Assembly: GCA_903918755.1 (NCBI GenBank)
Contig: CAIXFN010000076.1
Location: 90,130-154,129, forward strand
DNA: 64,000 nt
Direction: 5' to 3'
From: an uncultured Pedosphaera sp.
GTDB lineage: Bacteria; Verrucomicrobiota; Verrucomicrobiia; Limisphaerales; Pedosphaeraceae
The position numbers were made by a program, and so were the translations under genes. Below the pieces are notes generated by a model that was not told the origin of the DNA, did no database searches, and worked only from the letters and a program-made list of their open reading frames with translations. Below are positions 47,445 to 55,900 of this stretch, one piece after another (positions within the stretch are counted from its first letter, which is position 1; every line of letters begins with the position of its first letter).

Positions 47445-49571
47445 GTGTCAAATCCCACTCCCATCTTTGGCCGGGAATCCCGCCGGTTCCAACCGGGACG
47501 GAGTCCTGTCATTCTGGCCTTGTGTCTGACTGTCACGCTGGCACTTGGAGTGGTCGAATTGGGTGGGCCCGCCGTCTTGCGCGCCACTTTGGCCAATGCC
47601 GAAAACTACTTCCAGGATGCTTTTCTGCGCGCCGGCAGATTTACCCGGGCCAATCCCGACCTCGTTCTTATCGGGATTGACCGCCCCAGCTATGACGACA
47701 CCATCCTGCCGGCGGAGGCGGAAAAGGACGCCATTCTGGCCGGTTTACGCACGCGCTACCCGTGGCCGCGCCAGGTCTGGGCCAGCTTGATTTCCCGGCT
47801 GGCCGGGGCGGGAGCCAGGGTCATCGTGCTGGACCTGGTTTTTGCCTCGGAGTCGGAAGGGGATGCGGAATTGCGCGCCGCCCTGGATCAGTTCGGGCCG
47901 CGCGTGGTGGTCGGCAGCAGCCTCGATTTTGCCACGACGGATCGCGGTGCCACCCGACGGTTGATCACTCCGACCCCGGCCCTGGTCCCGGATCGTGTCG
48001 GCCAACCTGGCGGATTCGACCCGCGGGTGGGTTATGTCAACATCTGGCCGGATGAGGATGATGTTTTCCGCCGGGTCCGTCTCCGCGCGACGAATCATGA
48101 ATTGGGTGATCTGCTCGCCGCGCCGCCTGCCGCGGTTATTGGGTCACTGGATGCGCGAGCGCTGGCCGGCGCGGGATTCACCAACCGTACCTTCGGGAGC
48201 GCCGGCCGCACCCGGATCCGGTTTACCGGTCCGCCCGGTACGTGGCCGGTCATTCCGATCGGCGATGTGCTCACCCCCAGATTATGGGAGGGAAATTACG
48301 GTGGGGGGAAATTCTTCCGGGACAAGATCGTGCTGGTCGGCCCCACCGCGAATATTTTCCAGGATTTGCACCGCACGCCATTCCGGGTGGAAATGAGCGG
48401 CCCGGAGATTCACCTGAACATCCTCAATGCCGCGCTGCAGGGGGAAGCCCTGATGGAATTGCCCCCCGCGGCCACCGGCCTGTGCCTCGCCCTCGCCGGC
48501 CTGGTGGCCACCTGTTTCTGTCTTTTTATTCGGTCCCCCTTCCGCCGTCTGGCCCTGCTTTTCGGGCTTTCCTTGGTGGTGTTTCTCGCCGTGCAATTCG
48601 CCTTCAATCGGGGGAACCTGGTCTTGCCGCTGGTCGGCCCGCTGCTGATCCTGTTGCTTTCCGGCATCGGTGCCCTGGCCTACGATTTCACCGTCGAACG
48701 CCTCGAACGGATGAAACTCCGTCACACCATGGGACTGTATTTTTCCCCGCGGGTGCTGGACGCGGTGCTGGCGGATCCCGGTTCCATGCGGCCCCGTCGG
48801 GCAGACGTCACCCTGTTGCTTACCGATCTCCGGAATTCCACCCCCTTGGCCGAGGCCTTGGGACCGGCCGGAATGTTCGCCTTGCTGAACCGCGTCTTCG
48901 AAGCCCAGACCGGGGCCATTATGAGCGAGGAGGGCAACCTGGAGCATTTCCTGGGGGACCAATTCCTGAGTTACTGGGGTGCGCCCAATCGCCAGCCGGA
49001 TGCGGCGGATTGTGCCGAACGGGCCGCGATGAAACTGATCCGCGCCATGGAAGATCTGCGCCAGACGCTCAGTCCTGAAGTTCAGAAATTGTTCGGGTAT
49101 GGGGTCGCCCTGCATAGCGGCCGGGTGTTGGTGGGCAATAAAGGCTCGGCTCTCCGGCTCGATTATGGACTGGTGGGAGATGCCGTTAACGAGGCCGCCC
49201 GGGTGGAAGCGCTGACCAAATATTACGGCGTGCGGCTGCTCGTCACCCGCGCCACTTTTGCGCAGTTCAGCACGCAGGGGGCCCGCCGGTTGGTGGATCG
49301 GGTGATCGTGAAAGGAAAGTCCGAGCCGGTGGAACTCTTCGAGTGCCAAAACCCCTGCACCGTGGCCCGCTACCAGGAACTGTGTACCCGTTACCGGGGG
49401 GCATACGACGCCTATTTTCAGGGGGATTTCGCCCGGGCGCAAAGGCAGTTTCTCACGCTCGTTACTGAATTCGCCGATGGCCCGTCCCGCGCCTTGTCGG
49501 AAAGGTGCGCCCACCTGGTTGGCGAGCCCCCCGCGCAGTGGACCGGCATTTGGAAAATGGACGCGAAGTGA
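47445..49571 (+). CDS. CHASE2-sensor class III nucleotide cyclase
   Basis: A 708-residue membrane protein from a GTG start. An N-terminal helix (about 22-42) precedes a periplasmic CHASE2 domain (about 45-340, with LVLIGIDRPSYDD and VIVLDLVFASES). Three helices follow (about 344-363, 370-390, 395-418). The cytosolic class III cyclase domain has metal Asp residues at 461 (LLLTDLRNS) and 505 (HFLGDQF), and transition-state Asn and Arg in GDAVNEAARVE. The usual base-selecting Lys before GD is His501 (EHFLGD), and the strand usually read DYTVIGD is DYGLVGD. It should therefore be able to cyclise nucleotides, but adenine versus guanine preference is uncertain. Confidence 0.92.
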   Translation: MSNPTPIFGRESRRFQPGRSPVILALCLTVTLALGVVELGGPAVLRATLANAENYFQDAFLRAGRFTRANPDLVLIGIDRPSYDDTILPAEAEKDAILAGLRTRYPWPRQVWASLISRLAGAGARVIVLDLVFASESEGDAELRAALDQFGPRVVVGSSLDFATTDRGATRRLITPTPALVPDRVGQPGGFDPRVGYVNIWPDEDDVFRRVRLRATNHELGDLLAAPPAAVIGSLDARALAGAGFTNRTFGSAGRTRIRFTGPPGTWPVIPIGDVLTPRLWEGNYGGGKFFRDKIVLVGPTANIFQDLHRTPFRVEMSGPEIHLNILNAALQGEALMELPPAATGLCLALAGLVATCFCLFIRSPFRRLALLFGLSLVVFLAVQFAFNRGNLVLPLVGPLLILLLSGIGALAYDFTVERLERMKLRHTMGLYFSPRVLDAVLADPGSMRPRRADVTLLLTDLRNSTPLAEALGPAGMFALLNRVFEAQTGAIMSEEGNLEHFLGDQFLSYWGAPNRQPDAADCAERAAMKLIRAMEDLRQTLSPEVQKLFGYGVALHSGRVLVGNKGSALRLDYGLVGDAVNEAARVEALTKYYGVRLLVTRATFAQFSTQGARRLVDRVIVKGKSEPVELFECQNPCTVARYQELCTRYRGAYDAYFQGDFARAQRQFLTLVTEFADGPSRALSERCAHLVGEPPAQWTGIWKMDAK
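47446..47451 (-). promoter_or_regulatory. Candidate -35 element of the FecR gene
   Basis: A perfect TTGACA on the minus strand (47451-47446) overlaps the GTG start of the divergent cyclase. The -10 position (about 18 bp on) reads TAGCTT, a weak match. The overlap would tie expression of the two genes. Confidence 0.35.
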
Positions 49572-49595
49572 TCCTGCGGGAGGGGAAAGGGGATT

Positions 49596-50267
49596 TCAAT
49601 TCGCGGGCGGATCGACCATGCGCTCGCCTTCCATTTGATAGAGGCCGACGAGATAGCCATTTTCGCGGGTGGCACCGACGTGGAGGGTTCCCTCAATGCT
49701 GACGGGTTGGTCCATGACCGCCTTGATGCTTTTGCCGCCGGTCTTCACACTGATCCATTCGTTGATGCGTGGCGCATTGCCATAGCAGCACATGGACTGG
49801 TCCTTCATCAGCAGGAATTCGGTGACTTCCCCGGCATCCACTTTCAAGGGCAGCATGAAACCCTTGATGGCAAACCGTTTGGCATCCAAGGCCTTGACCA
49901 CTGCGGGAATCTGCGAGTTTGCCTGCTCCAGTGCGGCCGTCTGGTTGGTCGGCGCGCCATCCTCGGGCAGGACAAAATTATACGCCGCCAGGCGGTCAAA
50001 GCCGAGGGCGGGATAACCGGTGGTTTTTGTCGCGACGGCCGCGACGGGAGGGGCAGAAGTTATGGCGGGTGCGGGTGCGGCGATCGGGGTCACGGGGCTG
50101 GCTGTGGGAACCGGGCGGCTCGCAATCTGCTCCCCCACGATGGGTTCACCGCGCGCCGGTGTTGCCGACGCTCCGGGCCGGTCCGAGCCTGCCGGACCGC
50201 AGCCGGTCAGCATTCCGACCCACATTCCTCCGGCCAGGAGGAATGCCGCTGAACGAGAAGTGAACAT
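49596..50267 (-). CDS. DUF3299-type lipoprotein
   Basis: A 223-residue lipoprotein with a signal peptide and lipobox (MLTGC), then an Ala/Pro/Thr-rich linker to about residue 85. The C-terminal domain (about 115-220) has KGFMLPLKVDAGEVTEFLLM, MCCYGNAPRINEWI and GYLVGLYQM. This matches DUF3299, where a Cys pair precedes GxxPxxNE/D. The function is unknown. Some relatives lie near ABC permeases or metal-related genes. It is convergent with the CHASE2 cyclase and divergent from larB. Confidence 0.85.
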   Translation of the reverse strand: MFTSRSAAFLLAGGMWVGMLTGCGPAGSDRPGASATPARGEPIVGEQIASRPVPTASPVTPIAAPAPAITSAPPVAAVATKTTGYPALGFDRLAAYNFVLPEDGAPTNQTAALEQANSQIPAVVKALDAKRFAIKGFMLPLKVDAGEVTEFLLMKDQSMCCYGNAPRINEWISVKTGGKSIKAVMDQPVSIEGTLHVGATRENGYLVGLYQMEGERMVDPPAN

Positions 50268-50288
50268 AAAATGATTCTGACGGACCCA

Positions 50289-50317
50289 AATATAGACCTT
50301 GCCCCGGCCAATGGCAA
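50289..50317 (-). promoter_or_regulatory. Sigma-70 promoter of the DUF3299 lipoprotein gene
   Basis: On the minus strand, TTGCCA (50317-50312) and TATATT (50294-50289) are exactly 17 bp apart. Each matches consensus at five of six positions. The start site would be near 50282, leaving a leader of about 15 nt. This is the best promoter match seen in the window. Confidence 0.6.
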
Positions 50318-50424
50318 TGATCTGGCGAAGGGCTGGTCCCCGGCCGGTTGGCCGGTTGGCGGCGGAGCTTCAACGACCACTTTTCCGGCGTGACCCAGGT
50401 CGACACCCGTGGCATGGTGTGGCC

Positions 50425-51198
50425 GTGACCGACACCGAAGCACTCAGGCTCCTGGAACAATTTCGCGCCGGCGGCGTCAGTCGGGAGCAAGTACTACACG
50501 CCTTCCAGGCCGCGCCCATTGCGGACCTGGGTTTCGCCCGTGTGGACACGCAACGCGCGCTACGGAAGGGCTTTCCGGAAGTGATTTTCGGCGCGGGCAA
50601 GACGGCGGACCAGGTGGTCCAAATTGCCGGCAAAATTCTGGAGCGGGATCCCCGGGTGCTCATCACGCGGGTGGGCGAAGAACACGTGCAGGCGCTGCGC
50701 CCGGTGTTTCCCGGAGCGGTTCACCATGTGGCGGCGCGTTGCGTGACCATCGACCTGGCTCCCGCTCCGCCCCGGCCCGGGGTGATTGCCGTGGTTTGCG
50801 CCGGGACGAGCGACATTCCGGTGGCCGAAGAGGCGGCGGTGACCGCGGAGATCATGGGCAACCGGGTGGACCGGATCAACGATGTGGGCGTGGCGGGACT
50901 GCACCGGCTCTTCAGCCGGTTGGAGATCATTCAGAACGCGAATGTCATCATCGTGGTGGCGGGCATGGAAGGCGCCTTGCCCAGCGTGGTGGCGGGTTTG
51001 GTATCCAAACCATTGATTGCCGTGCCCACGAGCATCGGGTACGGGGCGAATTTCGGCGGACTGGCGGCCTTGCTGGGCATGCTGAACAGTTGTGGCAGCG
51101 GCGTGACAGTGGTGAACATCGACAACGGGTTCGGGGCCGGCTACGCCGCCAGTCAAATTAACGCCCTGGTGGAATTGGCGGGGCGATCGGCGCTTTAA
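50425..51198 (+). CDS. larB: LarB, pyridinium-3,5-biscarboxylate mononucleotide synthase
   Basis: A 257-residue cytosolic enzyme. LarB carboxylates and hydrolyses nicotinate adenine dinucleotide to the first intermediate of the nickel-pincer nucleotide (NPN) cofactor. The PurE-like core is clear in VVCAGTSDIPVAEEA, RINDVGVAGLHRL, VAGMEGALPSVVAGL and GYGANFGGLAALLGMLNSC. The N-terminal part has DLGFARVDTQRALRKGFPEVIFG, a LarB hallmark. I chose the GTG at 50425, which gives the usual length. A GTG at 50419 is possible. larC follows 49 bp downstream on the same strand. Confidence 0.95.
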   Translation: MTDTEALRLLEQFRAGGVSREQVLHAFQAAPIADLGFARVDTQRALRKGFPEVIFGAGKTADQVVQIAGKILERDPRVLITRVGEEHVQALRPVFPGAVHHVAARCVTIDLAPAPPRPGVIAVVCAGTSDIPVAEEAAVTAEIMGNRVDRINDVGVAGLHRLFSRLEIIQNANVIIVVAGMEGALPSVVAGLVSKPLIAVPTSIGYGANFGGLAALLGMLNSCGSGVTVVNIDNGFGAGYAASQINALVELAGRSAL

Positions 51199-51247
51199 CC
51201 TCGTCCCGGGGTGGTGGCAGGTTACCGGAGCACATGGAGCATTCGAA

Positions 51248-52699
51248 ATGAAGACCTTATACCTTGATATTTTCAGCGGCATCAGCGGGGACATGTTCGT
51301 GGCAGCGTTGATCGATTTGGGCGTCCCGCCCGCAGTGTTGGAGCGGGAATTGGACAAGTTGCACCTCGCCGGATATCACCTGCACATCGGACGGCAGACC
51401 AAGGCCAATATCGCGGGGGTGAAGTTCGACGTGCATTTGCACACCCATGACTCCGGGCACGAGCACGCACACCATGCCCAGGAGGACGAGGCGGGACACG
51501 CCACGCATGCACCTGGTCACGGTCATGATCATGGCCACGATCATGGTCACGCCCACGATCACGGTCATTCTCATGCGCACCAGGCCCACGCGGGCGAACC
51601 GGCGCTGCCTTCCCATGACCATGAGCATGAGCACGGGCACGGGCATGACCATGACCAGGCTCATGGGCACACGCCGGCGACCAAGCACGCGGCGGACGGT
51701 CACACCCACGATGACAGCCGCAGCTTTGCCCAAATCCGGGAATTGATTGCAGCGAGCGCGCTCTCCGTCTGGGTGAAGGAAAAAGCCTTGGGGGTTTTTC
51801 AGCGAATTGCTGTGGCGGAGGGGCGTATTCACGGCCAACCGCCGGAGGAAGTCCATTTCCACGAGGTCGGGGCCGTGGATTCCATTGTGGATATTGTCGC
51901 CGCCTGCGTCGGCTTGGAGGCGTTGGGACGGCCGCGCGTGCTGGCCGGTCCGGTGGTGGAAGGCACGGGTTGGATTCACTGCGCGCACGGGCGGTTTCCC
52001 ATTCCGGCGCCCGCCACCCTGCAAATCCTGGGTGCCCGAGGCATTCCTTTGACCCAATGCGAAGAGCCCCAGGAATTGATTACGCCCACCGGGGCGGCCT
52101 TACTGGCGGAGTTCGCCGAGAGTTTTGGTCCGATGACGGGCCTGGTCGCCGAACGCATTGGTTTCGGTTTGGGCACGCGGGACAACCACACCCGACCAAA
52201 CGTCCTGCGAGCCATCCTGGGTGAGACCGCCGGTAATTCGACCTCAGACAATGATTGGGAGATCGACACGGTCGCCGTGCTGGAAACCAACCTGGATGAC
52301 ATCAGCGCCGAGTGGCTGGGCTTTTTTGTGGAGCGGGCGCTGGGCGCCGGCGCGTTGGATGTGTTTCACACTCCGATCCAAATGAAGAAGAACCGGCCTG
52401 GGGTCCTGCTGACGGTTTTATGCCCCCAGGCGGAGGCGGACCGGTTCAGCGAGTTGATCCTGCGGGAAACCAGCGCCTTCGGGTTGCGGAGGTCCACCGC
52501 GGAAAGGCGCAAATTGGCGCGCGATTTTGCTCAGGTGTCCACCCGGTTCGGGGAGGTCACGGTCAAACTTGGCAAACTCAACGGCCGGGTGATCCAGGCA
52601 GCCCCGGAATTTGAAGCCTGTCGCCGCATCGCCTTGGAACAGGGCGTGCCGATTCGGGAAGTTTACGAAGCAGTCCGAGACGCGGTGAAGGTCGGTTGA
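51248..52699 (+). CDS. larC: LarC, nickel insertion protein with a large histidine-rich insert
   Basis: A 483-residue cytosolic protein that inserts Ni into the pincer nucleotide cofactor. The N-terminus YLDIFSGISGDMFVAALIDLG, the block EVHFHEVGAVDSIVDIV and AHGRFPIPAPATLQIL, and the C-terminal ETNLDDISAEWLGFF are all LarC signatures. The gene is one frame, so no programmed frameshift is needed, unlike in Lactobacillus plantarum larC1/larC2. Residues 63-154 carry 33 histidines in 92 positions, mostly as Gly-His and Asp-His repeats, which suggests a nickel store. LarB is encoded immediately upstream. LarE and a LarA-type user enzyme are not in the window. Confidence 0.95.
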   Translation: MKTLYLDIFSGISGDMFVAALIDLGVPPAVLERELDKLHLAGYHLHIGRQTKANIAGVKFDVHLHTHDSGHEHAHHAQEDEAGHATHAPGHGHDHGHDHGHAHDHGHSHAHQAHAGEPALPSHDHEHEHGHGHDHDQAHGHTPATKHAADGHTHDDSRSFAQIRELIAASALSVWVKEKALGVFQRIAVAEGRIHGQPPEEVHFHEVGAVDSIVDIVAACVGLEALGRPRVLAGPVVEGTGWIHCAHGRFPIPAPATLQILGARGIPLTQCEEPQELITPTGAALLAEFAESFGPMTGLVAERIGFGLGTRDNHTRPNVLRAILGETAGNSTSDNDWEIDTVAVLETNLDDISAEWLGFFVERALGAGALDVFHTPIQMKKNRPGVLLTVLCPQAEADRFSELILRETSAFGLRRSTAERRKLARDFAQVSTRFGEVTVKLGKLNGRVIQAAPEFEACRRIALEQGVPIREVYEAVRDAVKVG

Positions 52700-52842
52700 A
52701 CGGGAGGGGTGGCGGCCGGAAATTCATGGGGTGTCGTCCCGGGCCGGTAGGCGTGACTTCGCAATCTGGTCCGTGGGAGTTCCCGCACTCTCAAATACTA
52801 CTTTGCAACCTCCCTCGCCGCCCGATCGGTGCAACCATTTTC

Positions 52843-52890
52843 CAAAAAAAAGAGCGGGTTCCGGACCGCCTGTTGCGATCCGGAACCCGC
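52843..52890 (-). terminator. Intrinsic terminator of the LamG-repeat gene
   Basis: A perfect 12-bp stem (52854-52865 with 52879-52890, 13-nt loop) is followed on the minus strand by eight T residues (52851-52844). It starts 26 bp past the stop codon of the gene it serves. Confidence 0.88.
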
Positions 52891-52915
52891 GTGAATCTGG
52901 CTCAGAAGCCCGGGC

Positions 52916-55900
52916 TTACTGGATCAAACGGAAGAACGTCGGATTGGCACCGACGGTCAGCGTGACGGAGTTGTTGCTCACGCCCGCGACCGTGCCCCAA
53001 ACCGCTCCAGCGCCGAGACCGGTCTTGCTTTGGAGCGTCCAACCGGTGGCGGCGGCCGACCAGGATACCGTGATCGTGCCGTTGTTGTTGTTGCGGATCG
53101 ACAGGGCGATCGGCGTCACGACTGGCGGTGCGGAGGGAACCACCACCGGGATGCCCGAGGCGGAAGCCCCACCGAGGGCCTGCATGGCGGCGTCGCTCAA
53201 TTTGCCGACACTCACCTGGATGCTCTTAACGGTCACCGTGGCGTCGTGGTCATCGCCATCGCCATCCGCAAACAGGAGGACGGTGGGTTGCCAGGCGCGG
53301 CGCGCGGCGTCCAAGGCGTTGGCGCTGCTGACCCAGTCCTGCGCTTTCACGCCATCCACCCACTTGGTGATCAGGTTTTGGGTGAGATCGACCGCGAAGG
53401 CGATCCGGTGCCAACCCGTGGTGATATTGCCATTGTTCATGACATAACCGCCGGAGCCCTGGCCCATGGTGCCGTTCTGGAGGAACAAGCTGCCGTCCGT
53501 GGTGTTGTTCGTGTTCTGGCAGTTGAAGAACGGCAGGGTGCCGCCGGAGTAATACATATCCCAAATGATGGTGTATTGGTTCACCTTGGTGCCGCCGCCG
53601 TTCGGGGCGATCTGGTGCTGCATGATATAACCGAAGTTATTGTTGCCGTTCACACCGGCGCCACCGGGCACCTTCATGACGTGAGCATCCACACCGCCCA
53701 GGAGGGGAACGCCCAGGGCACTGCAGGTGCCGAACTGGCTGAGCGTGGCCGTGGTGCCCGAGGCACCGTCCAGGAACTGTAGGTCCTTGCCCACCGTGGC
53801 GGCCAGGTTGCCGAAGTTGAAGTCCCACTGGCCGGTGACACCCGTGGCGGGAGCGGCCACCGGGATGGCAGTGCCGGTCGGGGCCCCGAGGGCCACCAGT
53901 TGGGCATCGCTCAGCTTGCCATTGCTCACCTGGATGCTCTTCACGTAAACCGTGGCGTCGTGGTCGTCACCATCGCCATCCCCGAACAGGACGACGGTGG
54001 GTTGGAAGGCCCGGCGGGCCGCGTCGAGCGCGTTGGCGCTGCTCACCCAATCCTGGGCCTTGACCCCGTCCACCCACTTGGTGATGAGGTTTTGCGAAAG
54101 ATCCACGGCGAAGGCGATGCGATGCCAGCCGGTGGTGATATTGCCATGGTTCATGACATAACCGCCCGAACCCTGACCCATGGTGCCGTTCTGGAGGAAG
54201 AGGCTGCCGTCCGTGGTGTTGTTGGTGTTCTGGCAGTTGAAGAACGGCAGGGTGCCACCCGCGTAATACATGTCCCAGATGATGGTGTATTGATTCACCT
54301 TGGTGCCGCCGCCGTTCGGGGCGATCTGGTGATTCATGATGTAGCCGAAGTTATTGTTGCCGTTCACCCCTGCGCCACCGGGCACTTTCATGACCTTGGC
54401 ATCCACGCCGTTGATAGCCGGGATTCCGAAGGTGGAGCAGGCGCCGAATTGGGTCGCCGTCGCGGTGCTGCCGCTGGCGCCGTCCAGATATTGCAAGTCT
54501 TGACCGACGGTGGCGGAGAGGTTGCCGAAATTAAAGTCCCATTGACCGGTAACCGTGCTGGCGGGAATGGCCTGCGGGATGGGCGTGCCGGTGGGAACGC
54601 CCAGGGCGACCATTTGCGCATCGGTGAGACGGCCATTACGGACCTGGATGCTGTTGACATAGATCGAGGCGTCGTGGTCGTCGCCGTCGCCGTCCGCAAA
54701 CAGCGCGACGTTGGGCTGCCAGGCCCGGCGGGCCGCGTCGAGCGCGTTGGCGCTGCTCACCCAATCCTGGGCCTTGACCCCGTCCACCCACTTGGTGATG
54801 AGGTTCTGGGCGAGGTCCACCGAGAAGGCAATGCGATGCCAGCCCGTGGTGATGTTGCCATGGTTCATGGTATAGCCACCGGAGCCCTGGCCCATGGTGC
54901 CGTTCTGGAGGAAGAGACTGCCGTCGGTCGTATTGTTGGTGTTCTGGCAGTTGAAGAACGGCAGGGTGCCGCCCGCATAATACATGTCCCAGATGATGGT
55001 GTACTGATTGACCTTGGTGCCGCCGCCGTTGGGGGCGATCTGGTGATCCATGGTGTAACCGAAGTTCTTGTTACCGTTCACGCCCGCACCCCCCGGCACA
55101 AACATGACCTTGGCGTCCACGCCGCCGATGGTGGGGATGCCGAACGAACTGCAGGTGCCGAACTTGGTCAGCGTGGCGCTGCTGCCGCTGGGGCCGTCCA
55201 AATAAACCAGGTCCTTGCCGACGGTGGCCGCGAGGTTGCCGGCTTTGAAGTCCCACTGGCCGGTGACCTGGGCCACGGAGGCGCCGCCCACCACGATGGT
55301 GAAGGACCAGGTGTTGGTGAAGAACTTGGGCGCGACTGCGTTATCGCTGTAAACCAAGGTCATCGTGTTGGTGACCGAGGTGCGGCTGGCGTTCGGATTG
55401 TAGAGGATGGAGGTCAAAGCGCCGGCCTTGGTGACGGAGTTGGGCGTGACCTGCGCGCCGTTGAGGAACAATTTGATCGAGCCGGAAGCCACCTGGAGAT
55501 CATCGTCACTGAGGACGACGGAGATGGGAGTTGTCGCGGAATAACCGGCACCACCGGGTGCGGGGGAAATTTCCGAGATATAAGGTTCCCGCTTGACGGT
55601 GCTCACGCGGAATGCGGGGATCGTGCCGGCGGGATCATTGATCGCAATCCGGTCGCCCGTGGCGGAATCCACATAGTACCAGCCCAGGTCGGCATGGCCA
55701 TTGACCTGCCAATGAACGAGGCGGAAAGGATAAACGCCACTGACGGGCGCCACGAAGGTGAATTCGTTGGTGTTCTGGCGGTCACTGAAATTGCTACCGG
55801 TGCGGACATACTGGCCGACCAGGGTGGAGAACGCGTCGCGGGGATTGGCGCCGCAGAACAGGGCATAACCGTCATCGGCGCCCGGGGGATCATCCACGCG

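Noticed and set aside
51400..51720. Possible repeat array or CRISPR in the CAT/GGTCAC-rich stretch
   Set aside because: It is the coding sequence of the His-rich loop of LarC. The repeats are short, irregular and in frame.
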